DNA from: an uncultured Gemmiger sp.
GTDB taxonomy: Bacteria > Bacillota > Clostridia > Oscillospirales > Ruminococcaceae
Direction of reading: 5' to 3'
Length of the DNA: 64,000 nucleotides
Assembly: GCA_944386495.1 (NCBI GenBank)
Contig: CALXBE010000008.1
Location: forward strand, 1 to 64,000
Part shown: in pieces, positions 8,773-17,260 of the stretch
Layout: every line of letters begins with the position of its first letter
Position numbering within the stretch: position 1 is the stretch's first letter
Position numbers and translations under genes: made by a program
The notes under the pieces: generated by a model
Seen by the model: only the letters and a program-made list of their open reading frames with translations
Database searches by the model: none
Told to the model about the DNA's origin: nothing

Positions 8773-9795
8773 TTATAGGAGAGGAATGTTTGCCTTTTTG
8801 TACATCTCCCGGGTGTCGGGGTCCCAGACACTGGCCTGAACTTCTCCAATGTGGGCACTGCCCAAAAGGAGCATGCAAAGCCGGCTCTGGCCGATACCGC
8901 CGCCAATGGTGTAGGGAAGTTCCCCGGCCAGCAGGGCCTTGTGGAAGGGGAGGCTCCGCCGCTCATCATGGCCGCTGATGGTCAGCTGACGGTCCAGGCT
9001 TTCGGGGCTGACCCGGATGCCCATGCTGGACACTTCAAAGCTCTGCTGGAGAGTGTTGTTCCAGAACAGGATATCACCGTTCAAATCCCAGTCATCATAG
9101 TCGGGGGCGCGTCCGTCGTGGACTTTGCCGCTCTTCAGGGTCTTGCCGATCTGCATAAGGAAGACGGTGCCGTACTGACGGGTGACCGCATTTTCCCGCT
9201 CTTTGGGGGTCATGTCAGGGTAGGCGTCCTCCAGCTCCTGGGTGGTGATGAAAGCCACATTGGGGTTGAGGAAGGCGTGCTGGCTCAGCTGAGGATACAT
9301 GGCCCGCAGGGTCATCTCGGTGGCGCAGATGCTGGCCACGATTCCCTTGACCACGCCTTCCAGATACTCCAGGGTCCGGTCCTCAGGGCGAATCACCTTC
9401 TCCCAGTCCCACTGGTCCACATAAATGCTGTGCAGGTTGTCCAGTTCCTCGTCCCGGCGAATGGCGTTCATGTCGGTGTAAAGACCTACTCCGGGAACAA
9501 AGCCATAGTCGTGGAGGGCCTGCCGCTTCCACTTGGCCAGACTATGTACCACCTGGGCGGGGGTGCCGGTCTCCCGGATGGTAAATTCTACTGGGCGCTC
9601 CACACCGTTCAGGTCGTCGTTGAGGCCGGTGTTGGCTTCCAGGAAAAGGGGAGCACTTACCCGGTGAAGGGTCAGGGTCCGGCAAAGGTTGTCCTGGAAC
9701 AGCTGCTTGATCAGGCCGATGGCCCGCTGGGTGTCATAAAGGCTCAACAGGGGACGGTACCCCTGGGGCACAAAGGATTTGCTCATAATCTTCAC
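8773..9795 (-). CDS. asnA: Aspartate--ammonia ligase
   Basis: Ammonia-dependent asparagine synthetase, related to class II aminoacyl-tRNA synthetases, making Asn from Asp, NH3 and ATP. About 340 residues, the usual length. Characteristic blocks include RVSAPLFLEANTGLNDDLNGVERPV, the WDWEK region, DWDLNGDILFWN and the C-terminal GGGIGQSRLCMLLL. The start is ambiguous: a GTG at 9795 or an ATG at 9786 (MSKSF). Neither has a strong ribosome binding site, and GGGAGGA lies 18-27 bases upstream. Single-gene transcription unit. Confidence 0.93.
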   Translation of the reverse strand: MKIMSKSFVPQGYRPLLSLYDTQRAIGLIKQLFQDNLCRTLTLHRVSAPLFLEANTGLNDDLNGVERPVEFTIRETGTPAQVVHSLAKWKRQALHDYGFVPGVGLYTDMNAIRRDEELDNLHSIYVDQWDWEKVIRPEDRTLEYLEGVVKGIVASICATEMTLRAMYPQLSQHAFLNPNVAFITTQELEDAYPDMTPKERENAVTRQYGTVFLMQIGKTLKSGKVHDGRAPDYDDWDLNGDILFWNNTLQQSFEVSSMGIRVSPESLDRQLTISGHDERRSLPFHKALLAGELPYTIGGGIGQSRLCMLLLGSAHIGEVQASVWDPDTREMYKKANIPLL

Positions 9796-9882
9796 TACTT
9801 TCCACTGAGATCCTCCCGGAAAGGCCGGGGGGTCAATAGAAACAGTATGCCATAAACCGGGCTAAATTGCAAGGCATGACCC

Positions 9883-9911
9883 TTGCGCCAAAGGGGCAAA
9901 TAGACTATAAT
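9883..9911 (+). promoter_or_regulatory. cysS promoter
   Basis: -35 TTGCGC (9883-9888), 17-base spacer, -10 TATAAT (9906-9911). A small GCTGAC/GTCAGC hairpin lies in the short leader; no T-box is present. Confidence 0.6.
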
Positions 9912-9964
9912 AGGACCATATAGTGAGCTGACTGGGGAAAGGTCAGCGTAAGGAGCGAACAAGT

Positions 9965-11365
9965 ATGGAAATTTTCAACACCCTCACCCGTAAAAAGGAA
10001 GAGTTTATCCCCCAGGTGCCGGGGGAATATCGGATCTATGTCTGCGGCCCCACTGTTTACAACTACATTCATATCGGGAACGCCCGTCCCCTCATCGTGT
10101 TTGACACCCTCCGCCGTTACCTGGAATACCGGGGCAACAAGGTAATGTATGTGAGCAATATCACCGATATTGACGACAAGCTGATTACCAAGGCCAAGGA
10201 GGAGGGTACCTCTATGAAGGAGGTGGCCCAGCGGTTTGAGGCTGAGTACCTGAAGGATGCCGAGGGCCTCAACTGCCAGAAGCCCACTGTTCAGCCTCGT
10301 GCCACTGAGCATATTGCCCAGATTTTGGACATTGTAAAGGACCTGATCGAGTCTGGTCACGCCTATGTGGCCAAGAACGGAGATGTATACTTCCGGGTAA
10401 AAAGCGACCCCGGCTACGGAAAACTGAGCCACCTGAACCTGGAAGACCTGGAAAGCGGCAACCGGGAACTCCGCAGCCAGATGGAGGACGACCTGAAAGA
10501 AGACCCCGCCGACTTTGCAGTCTGGAAGGCTGCCAAGCCCGGAGAGCCCGCCTGGGAAAGCCCCTATGGCATGGGCCGTCCCGGCTGGCACATTGAGTGT
10601 TCTGCTATGAGCCGCACCCACCTGGGCAAGACCATCGACCTTCATGCCGGCGGTCAGGACCTGATTTTCCCTCACCATGAGAACGAAATTGCCCAGTCCG
10701 AATGCGCCAACGGCTGCACTTTTGCCCGGTACTGGATGCATAACGGCTTTATCAATGTGGACAACCAGAAAATGTCCAAGAGCCTCCATAACTTCTTCAC
10801 TGTCCGGGATGTAGCCAACCTGTACGGCTACGAGCCCATCCGGTACTTTATGCTTACCGCCGGGTACCGTATGCCCCTGAACTACACTGTAGAGCTGATT
10901 GAGAGCTGCAAGAGCAGCCTGGAACGGCTCTACAATTGCCGGGAGAACCTGGACTTTGCTATCTCCCACGCACCGGAGCAGGGGGAGGAAGTTCTGAAAG
11001 AAAAGTGCGCCGCCGCCCGGGAAAAGTTCATCAAGGCCATGGATGATGACCTGAACACCCCCGATGCTCTGGCTGCCATTTTTGACCTGGTCCGGGAAAT
11101 CAACACCCTCTCCTCCAAGGCTTCCAAGGCTGCCCTGGAAGAAGCCGCCCATACCATGGACGAGCTGGCCGGAGTGCTGGGCCTTCTCTACAACCGGAAG
11201 AAGGAAGAGGAGATTCCTGCCCAGGTGCTGGCTCTGGTGGAGGAGCGCGCTGCTGCCAAGAAGGCCAAGGATTGGGGCAAGGCAGACGCCATCCGGAATC
11301 AGCTCACCGAACTGGGCTGGAGTGTCACCGACACTGCCCAGGGACCCAAGCTGGCAAAGCTGTAA
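9965..11365 (+). CDS. cysS: Cysteinyl-tRNA synthetase
   Basis: Class I aminoacyl-tRNA synthetase charging tRNA-Cys, 466 residues. It shows the zinc-site CGPTVYNYIHIGNARP (HIGH variant HIGN), the second zinc-binding region (IECSAMS, HHENEIAQSECANG), and the KMSKS loop (QKMSKSLHNF). A DALR helical domain and the C-terminal part end in LGWSVTDTAQGP. AAGGAG precedes the ATG. The stop codon shares a base with the start of the downstream membrane glycosyltransferase. Confidence 0.97.
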   Translation: MEIFNTLTRKKEEFIPQVPGEYRIYVCGPTVYNYIHIGNARPLIVFDTLRRYLEYRGNKVMYVSNITDIDDKLITKAKEEGTSMKEVAQRFEAEYLKDAEGLNCQKPTVQPRATEHIAQILDIVKDLIESGHAYVAKNGDVYFRVKSDPGYGKLSHLNLEDLESGNRELRSQMEDDLKEDPADFAVWKAAKPGEPAWESPYGMGRPGWHIECSAMSRTHLGKTIDLHAGGQDLIFPHHENEIAQSECANGCTFARYWMHNGFINVDNQKMSKSLHNFFTVRDVANLYGYEPIRYFMLTAGYRMPLNYTVELIESCKSSLERLYNCRENLDFAISHAPEQGEEVLKEKCAAAREKFIKAMDDDLNTPDALAAIFDLVREINTLSSKASKAALEEAAHTMDELAGVLGLLYNRKKEEEIPAQVLALVEERAAAKKAKDWGKADAIRNQLTELGWSVTDTAQGPKLAKL

Positions 11366-14313
11366 TGGAGGGGCGGAAGATAAGCCCCGCATCCCTCAAC
11401 GAAAAGACCTCGCTGGTCCTCATACTGGCGGGGGCTTTTCTGTTACAGGCGGTTTTGCAGGGGGCAACGGAAGGCTACTCTTATGATATGGGCTGTTTTT
11501 ACGCCTGGGCAGGGAGACTGGCATCCCTGGGCCCGGGGGAGTTTTACAGCCCCGACTATTTCGCAGACTATCCTCCGGGAGGAATTCTGGCCCTTTACCC
11601 GGCGGGAATCATCCGGAACTTTCTGGGACTTGAAATGGATTCCGTGGCCTGGAAACTGGTGCTGGGCTTTCTGCCCGCTCTGGCAGTCTGCGGCATCGCC
11701 TGGCTCACCTGGAGCCAGGCAAGACGGGTGATGGATTCCTCTCTGGCCCTTCGGCTGACAGCCCTGGTGGCTTTTAATCCGGCCCTTCTCTATGCCATGG
11801 GAATCTGGAAGCAGGTGGACAGCCTTTTTCTTCTGGCACTGGCAGCGTCCTTTGTCCAGCTGGAACGAAAACGGTATCTCCCCGCTGCCTTTTTCTACGG
11901 ACTGGCCCTCAGCCTGAAACCTCAGGCTCTCCTGGCAGGTCCCATTTTGGCTCTGGCTTTCCTGGAACCTCTGAGAAAGGACCTGGCAAAGGGAATCAAA
12001 AATCTTTTGGCAGGAGCCGCCGCTTCGGTGGGAACCGTTCTGGCTATAGGCCTGCCTTTCTATGGGACCCAGGTGTTGAGCGAAACCTGGAACCGGTACT
12101 TCGGAACCTTTTCCAGCTATCCCTATGCCTCGGTGAACGGATTCAACTTTATGGCTGCCCTGGGAGGAAACTGGGTGCTGCAGGAAGAAAAACTCTTCTT
12201 CCTCACCTGGCAGCAATGGGGAACAGCCGCCATAGCGGCGGTCACCCTGTTTGTGGTCTGGCTGGCCTGGAAGAGCATCCAGAATGACCGATTCAGCCCC
12301 CTCCTTCTGGGAGCTGTTTTCCTGGTAGGCGTTTTTACCTTCGGACACCGTATGCATGAGCGGTATCTCCTGGCAGGAGTGGTGTTTACTTTCCTGGCGG
12401 CAGCCCGGTCCAAGGACCGTCGGCTGGCCCTCCAGGGGGCAGGGCTGTCTCTGGTCTGCACCCTTAACCTGGCGGTGGTCTATACCCATGTGGGAACCGA
12501 AAACGAGTGGCTTACCGATGAACTGTCCCAGATCATGATGCGGATCTGCGGCCTGGCAACAGTGCTCCTCTGGGCGGCGCTGGCCTGGACCGCAGTAAGC
12601 CTCACCCTGGAAGGAAAGAGATACCCACTGAAAAAGGCAGCCGCCCCGTTGGGAGAAAAAATGCCCTCCTGGACCAGGGGAGAAGTGATTGCTCTGGCTG
12701 TTCTCACTCTTGCAGTAGGAGCTCTCAGCTTTTTCAGACTGGGGGATCTGCAGGCTCCTCAGACGGTGGAGGACCGGCTGGGCCAGGAACCCCTGACCTT
12801 GAACCTTACCCTGGAACAGCCGGCGGAAGCCATCTGGATCTATCCCCAGATTCAGGATGGCCAGGGAGGGACTCTCCGGCTGATAGATTCCACCGGGCAG
12901 GTGCTGCTGGAGCAAAAACTGGAGCAGGGCGGATGCTTTACCTGGCAGAGTTACCCGATTGCTTCCACGGACCAGTCCCTGACCCTTACCCTGGAAAACG
13001 CCCGGGTGATAGAGGTTTCCTTCCGGAACGGGGAAGGGGAGCAGATTCCGGTGGAAGCGGACCGGGAGAACTTCCTGCTGGATGAACAGGAGCTGGTACC
13101 CCAGACCATCAGTTACCTGAATAGCTTCTACTTTGACGAAATCTACCACGCCCGCACCGGGTATGAGGAACTGATGGGAATGTCCATCTACGAGACCACC
13201 CATCCGCCTCTGGGAAAAGATTTCATTATGCTGGGCATTGCCCTGTTTGGCATGTGCGGCTTTGGCTGGCGGTTCTTCGGCACCCTCTTTGGAGTGCTCA
13301 TGGTCCCCCTGTTCTATTTGGTGGCCCGGCGGCTGACCCGTAACCGGGAGGTCTCCTTCTTTGGAGCCCTGATTCTGGCTTTTGACTTTATGCGGTATAC
13401 CCAAAGCCGGATGGCCACCATCGACACCTATCCCGCCTTCTTTATTCTGTTGGGGGCCGGGTGCATGATTTGGTATCGGGACCGGGTCCTGGAAAAAGGA
13501 GTACACCATGCCATTCTTCCCATGGTGTTGGGGGGAATTGCCTTTGGTCTGGGCTGTGCCAGCAAATGGACCGGCATTTATGCCGGGGCCGGGTTGGCGG
13601 TGATCTATTTCTGGACCCTGTGGGAGCGGAGCCGACAGCAGCCGCCCACTCTTTACCGTGAGGTAAACCTGGCTATATTCGGGGGAATGGTCTGCTTTGT
13701 GGTGATTCCGCTGGGAATATATCTGGCCAGCTATCTGCCCTATACCTGGGGAGAAAATGGGTTTACCCTGACTGACTGGTGGAATACCCAGGTGGGAATG
13801 TTCCAGTACCACAGCCAGCTTACGGCCACCCACCCCTATGAAAGCCCCTGGTATACCTGGATGTTCGATTTGAGACCGGTGTGGTATTACCTGAACGGAA
13901 ACCTGGAACCGGGTGTCCGGGGAAGCATTACAGGCTTCTATAATCCGGTCCTGGCCTGGGGCGGACTGGCTGCCCTTCTGGCTCTGACTGCCCGGGCCAT
14001 CAAAGAGGGATTGGAGCCCAAGACCCGGCTGGTGGTGGTTTTCTTCCTGTCCCAGCTTTTGCCCTGGGTACTGGTGACACGGTGTACCTTCCTCTATCAT
14101 TACTGGGCCAGTGCCCTGTTTGCGCTGCTGGCTCTGGTGGTTTGGATGTCCCGTCTGGCCGCCCTTCGCCCCCGTCTGGCCAGAGGCTGGATGGAAGGGC
14201 TTGTGGGAGCGGCAGCAATGCTCTTTGTTCTTTACTATCCGGTATTGTCCGGACTTCCCGTAGGGGAAGGATGGGTCAGTTGGCTGAGAATTCTGCCCAG
14301 CTGGTTCTTCTGA
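11365..14313 (+). CDS. Two-module membrane glycosyltransferase with C-terminal PMT (GT39-like) domain
   Basis: Very large polytopic membrane protein (982 residues) starting at the ATG that overlaps the cysS stop (TAATG). The N-terminal module (about 10-430) resembles lipid-linked sugar-dependent GT-C transferases, with an early acidic loop YDMGCFYAWAGRL and FADYPPGG. A beta-rich linker (about 455-590) may be extracytoplasmic. The C-terminal module has protein O-mannosyltransferase features: FYFDEIYHARTGYE, THPPLGKDFI, RYTQSRMATIDTYP, and WYYLNGN near the end. GT-C enzymes take sugars from polyprenyl phosphates and act outside the membrane. The acceptor here is unknown; protein O-glycosylation or a cell-surface glycan are both possible. 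Confidence 0.82.
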   Translation: MEGRKISPASLNEKTSLVLILAGAFLLQAVLQGATEGYSYDMGCFYAWAGRLASLGPGEFYSPDYFADYPPGGILALYPAGIIRNFLGLEMDSVAWKLVLGFLPALAVCGIAWLTWSQARRVMDSSLALRLTALVAFNPALLYAMGIWKQVDSLFLLALAASFVQLERKRYLPAAFFYGLALSLKPQALLAGPILALAFLEPLRKDLAKGIKNLLAGAAASVGTVLAIGLPFYGTQVLSETWNRYFGTFSSYPYASVNGFNFMAALGGNWVLQEEKLFFLTWQQWGTAAIAAVTLFVVWLAWKSIQNDRFSPLLLGAVFLVGVFTFGHRMHERYLLAGVVFTFLAAARSKDRRLALQGAGLSLVCTLNLAVVYTHVGTENEWLTDELSQIMMRICGLATVLLWAALAWTAVSLTLEGKRYPLKKAAAPLGEKMPSWTRGEVIALAVLTLAVGALSFFRLGDLQAPQTVEDRLGQEPLTLNLTLEQPAEAIWIYPQIQDGQGGTLRLIDSTGQVLLEQKLEQGGCFTWQSYPIASTDQSLTLTLENARVIEVSFRNGEGEQIPVEADRENFLLDEQELVPQTISYLNSFYFDEIYHARTGYEELMGMSIYETTHPPLGKDFIMLGIALFGMCGFGWRFFGTLFGVLMVPLFYLVARRLTRNREVSFFGALILAFDFMRYTQSRMATIDTYPAFFILLGAGCMIWYRDRVLEKGVHHAILPMVLGGIAFGLGCASKWTGIYAGAGLAVIYFWTLWERSRQQPPTLYREVNLAIFGGMVCFVVIPLGIYLASYLPYTWGENGFTLTDWWNTQVGMFQYHSQLTATHPYESPWYTWMFDLRPVWYYLNGNLEPGVRGSITGFYNPVLAWGGLAALLALTARAIKEGLEPKTRLVVVFFLSQLLPWVLVTRCTFLYHYWASALFALLALVVWMSRLAALRPRLARGWMEGLVGAAAMLFVLYYPVLSGLPVGEGWVSWLRILPSWFF

Positions 14314-14324
14314 TTCTTTAAAAG

Positions 14325-14357
14325 AAAAAGGCCCGCACGGCAGAGTGCGGGTCTTTT
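14325..14357. terminator. Bidirectional terminator
   Basis: A5, stem GGCCCGCAC/GTGCGGGTC, then TTTT. It lies between the glycosyltransferase (+) and the first phosphofructokinase (-). Confidence 0.85.
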
Positions 14358-14430
14358 CCTTTTTACACAGGAGAGATCAAAGCATATCGAATACACAATA
14401 TACCTTGGGGGTTGGTTGTTTCAGCCTGCC

Positions 14431-15654
14431 TTACTTCATGCGGACATGGCAGGGGAGACCGTCCACATAGATGGGGGTCAATTCGGCCTGAATCAGGGGC
14501 CGGGCATATTCCAGAAACTCCGGCATCATGTCGGTGTGGGATTCGTTGATCCACTCAAGAGGAACCTTCTTTTCCAGATTGGCTACCTCGCTGATGGGAT
14601 GAAGTTCGGTAGTGCTCTGGTAAGGAGCATTGGAAACCCGCTTGATGGCCACCATCTCGCCGGTGTGCCCCTCGAAAGCGGCTTTTGCGGCGGCGCCGCC
14701 GACCTGGTAGGCTTCAGTGACATCGGTGCGGCTGGTAAGATGACCGGCGCAGCGCTGAAGGGTGGAAAGCTCGATGCAGCGGGTTTTGGTATCCAGCTGG
14801 CGGGCACAGGTGTTGGCCAGGAACCGGGCAGTGCCGGTCAGGGTCTTGTGTCCGAAAGCGTCCACTGCGTGAACATCGTCAGCCAGTTCACAGACATACC
14901 GGCCATCCGCCAGCTTGATTCCTTCGGACACAGCGATCACAACGCTGGGTTTCTTTTCCTGCATGGCGGCCACTTTTTCCACAAAATGGTCCACATCAAA
15001 GGGGACCTCCGGCAGACAAATCATGTCTACTCCTTCGCAGTCCTCGGACCGGGCCAGAGCAGCGGCGGCAGTGAGCCAGCCGGCATTTCGGCCCATGATT
15101 TCCACAATGGTTACATATTTGGTTCCATAGACGGTGGCATCCCGGATGATCTCTTTCATAATGACCCCAATGTACTTGGCAGCGCTGCCATAGCCGGGGG
15201 TGTGATCGGTGACCATCAGGTCGTTGTCGATGGTTTTGGGAACACCCATAAACCGGATGTCGCTCCCCACCAGTTTGCCGTAGTCAGCCAGCTTGCCGAT
15301 GGTGTCCATGCTGTCATTGCCGCCAATGTAGAAGAAATAGCCGATATCCAGCTCTTCCAGAATCCGGAACAGCTTTTCGTAGACGGAACGGTCCTCCTCG
15401 ATGGCGGGCAGCTTGAACCGGCAGGAGCCGAGAAAGCTGGAAGGAGTACGCTTGAGCAATTCTACATCCAGATGGTCGTGCAGCTGGGCAGAAAGATCCA
15501 CGACCCGCTTTTCCAGCAGCCCTGCAACACCGTTGCACATTCCATATACCACCTGGGCGCCCCGGGCTTTGCAGCTCTGGTAAACCCCGGCCAGACTTGC
15601 GTTGATAACGGAAGTAGGACCACCGGACTGCCCTACGATAGCATTCTTGCCCAT
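14431..15654 (-). CDS. pfp: Pyrophosphate-type 6-phosphofructokinase (copy 1)
   Basis: Converts fructose 6-phosphate to fructose 1,6-bisphosphate, by sequence preferring PPi as phosphoryl donor. The 407-residue protein has GQSGGPTSVIN near the start, GGNDSMDT and PKTIDNDL. The Lys in PKTIDND (Gly in ATP enzymes) and the non-GGDGS donor loop are hallmarks of PPi-dependent enzymes. MGRNAGWL forms the substrate site. The ATG at 15654 has AAGAGG 7 bases upstream; an in-frame ATG at 15714 would add 20 basic residues before the conserved start and is unlikely. A paralogue is encoded next door. Confidence 0.9.
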   Translation of the reverse strand: MGKNAIVGQSGGPTSVINASLAGVYQSCKARGAQVVYGMCNGVAGLLEKRVVDLSAQLHDHLDVELLKRTPSSFLGSCRFKLPAIEEDRSVYEKLFRILEELDIGYFFYIGGNDSMDTIGKLADYGKLVGSDIRFMGVPKTIDNDLMVTDHTPGYGSAAKYIGVIMKEIIRDATVYGTKYVTIVEIMGRNAGWLTAAAALARSEDCEGVDMICLPEVPFDVDHFVEKVAAMQEKKPSVVIAVSEGIKLADGRYVCELADDVHAVDAFGHKTLTGTARFLANTCARQLDTKTRCIELSTLQRCAGHLTSRTDVTEAYQVGGAAAKAAFEGHTGEMVAIKRVSNAPYQSTTELHPISEVANLEKKVPLEWINESHTDMMPEFLEYARPLIQAELTPIYVDGLPCHVRMK

Positions 15655-15800
15655 TCTGTACCTCTTTCCAGCTTTTGCCTCTCTGGGGGAGGCGTACCCT
15701 TTTTCTGAACACATCTATTCTACCAGCCTTCCCTCTTTTTTCCCATTGTAGGACTTGCCAACTCCCCATAGAAAGAAAATGTTCCACATGGCGGAATTAC

Positions 15801-15836
15801 AAAAAAGAACAAGCCCGAAATAACACGAGCTTGTTC
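15801..15836 (-). terminator. Terminator of the second phosphofructokinase gene
   Basis: On the minus strand, GAACAAGC (plus 3 bases) pairs with GCTTGTTC, followed by T6 (15806-15801). Confidence 0.85.
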
Positions 15837-15911
15837 CATAATGTGAAACATCAAGCGCAACATACACAACTAAAATATTGCGAATATTGCTATATCCTGA
15901 TATCTTTTCAA

Positions 15912-17138
15912 TCAGTGCAGATGCATGTGCATGGGGACGCCATTCACAAACATGGGGCTCAGTTCGCCCTGAATCAGGGGACGGGCGTAATGCACAAAGT
16001 CCTTGGTCACATGGGTGCCGTCGGAGGTGATCCACTCCAGGGGAACCTTCTTTTCCAGATTGGCTACAGCGTGTACATCCACCATTTCGCTTACACAGAG
16101 GTAGGGGTGGTTGTGGAGTCGTTTGAGGGCGCTCATCTTGCCGGTCTCGCCTGCCAGGGCAGCCTTGACAGCGGCGCCGCCTGCCATGTAGGCTTCGCTG
16201 ATGTCGGTCCGGCTGGCCAGGTGACTGGCGCACCGCTGGAGGGTGCTGAACTCAATGGCCCGGCTCTTGCAGCCCAGATTCTTGCTGATAAGGTCACTGA
16301 GATACCGGCTGGTGCCGCTGAGAATGGCCTTGTGTCCGAAGGCATCCAGCTGCCCGGCGGTGCTGACCAGGTCGCAGAGGTAAACGCCTTCCTTGGTCTT
16401 TACACCTTCGCTGGCGGCAATGATCACATTGGACTTGGAATGCTGAAGGTCGTCCACCCGCTTGAGGAAAACTTCCGGATCAAAGGGAACCTCGGGGAGA
16501 AGGATGATATCGGGACCTTCTCCGTCATCCCCGGCTGCCAGACTGGCGGCTCCGGCCAGCCAGCCTGCATGGCGGCCCATGATTTCGGCTACAGTAACGC
16601 TCCGGATGTTGTATACAGTGGAGTCACAGATCATCTCCTTCAGGATGGTGGCAATGTACTTTGCGGCGCTGCCATAACCGGGAGTGTGGTCGGTGAGCAT
16701 AAGGTCGTTGTCAATGGTCTTGGGAACCCCGATAAAACGAATGGGGCTGCTGATGGTCATGGCATAGGTGCTCAGTTTGGCAATGGTGTCCATGCTGTCG
16801 TTTCCGCCAATGTAGAACATGGCCTGAATATCGTATTTCTTCAGGATGGAGAAGATGATTTTGTAGGTGTCCTCATCCTGGCTCAGCTCAGGCAGCTTGA
16901 ACCGGCAGGAGCCCAGATAGCTGGAGGGGGTCCGCTTGAGCAGCTCAATGCTCATGTCCCCGGTGAAAAGGCTGTCCAGGTCCACCAGACTGTCCTGGAG
17001 GAAGCCTTCAATGCCGAATTTCATGCCGTATACTTTGTCAACGCCCATTTTCTTGGCGGTCTCGTATACTCCTGCCAGACTGGAATTGATGACGGCAGTG
17101 GGACCGCCGCTCTGTCCTACCACAATATTAAATCCCAT
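15912..17138 (-). CDS. pfp: Pyrophosphate-type 6-phosphofructokinase (copy 2)
   Basis: Paralogue of the adjacent enzyme, 408 residues, with the same signatures: GQSGGPTAVINSSLAG, GGNDSMDT, PKTIDNDLMLTDH, GYGSAAKY and MGRHAGWL. PPi dependence is predicted from PKTIDND. The ATG at 17138 is preferred over the ATG at 17150 because AAAGGA sits 9-11 bases before the former and abuts the latter. It has its own promoter and terminator, so the two copies can be expressed separately. The C-terminal region (VDVHAVANLEKKVPLEWI) is nearly identical to copy 1, pointing to tandem duplication. Confidence 0.9.
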   Translation of the reverse strand: MGFNIVVGQSGGPTAVINSSLAGVYETAKKMGVDKVYGMKFGIEGFLQDSLVDLDSLFTGDMSIELLKRTPSSYLGSCRFKLPELSQDEDTYKIIFSILKKYDIQAMFYIGGNDSMDTIAKLSTYAMTISSPIRFIGVPKTIDNDLMLTDHTPGYGSAAKYIATILKEMICDSTVYNIRSVTVAEIMGRHAGWLAGAASLAAGDDGEGPDIILLPEVPFDPEVFLKRVDDLQHSKSNVIIAASEGVKTKEGVYLCDLVSTAGQLDAFGHKAILSGTSRYLSDLISKNLGCKSRAIEFSTLQRCASHLASRTDISEAYMAGGAAVKAALAGETGKMSALKRLHNHPYLCVSEMVDVHAVANLEKKVPLEWITSDGTHVTKDFVHYARPLIQGELSPMFVNGVPMHMHLH

Positions 17139-17179
17139 ATGAAAAAACATCCTTTCAGCGTTTTAGTTTTGCCCATTTC

Positions 17180-17208
17180 ATTGTACTTGTTTTTTCTGCT
17201 ATATACAA
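17180..17208 (-). promoter_or_regulatory. Promoter of phosphofructokinase copy 2
   Basis: Minus strand: -35 TTGTAT (17208-17203), 17-base spacer, -10 TACAAT (17185-17180). Confidence 0.55.
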
Positions 17209-17223
17209 GAGGGGAGACATGAG

Positions 17224-17256
17224 AAAAGGCCCGATCCAGTAAAGGACCGGGCCTTT
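17224..17256 (-). terminator. typA terminator
   Basis: Minus strand: AAAGGCCCGGTCC pairs with GGA-T-CGGGCCTTTT around a 5-base loop, then T-rich. Confidence 0.85.
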
Positions 17257-17260
17257 CAAA

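Noticed and set aside
11443..14100. Very long minus-strand open frame opposite the glycosyltransferase (also 1121-2920, 26158-28800, 34506-36437, 36371-38332)
   Set aside because: They are antisense to clearly conserved proteins, have no ribosome binding sites and give low-complexity His/Gly/Gln-rich translations, as expected from GC-rich coding DNA read backwards.
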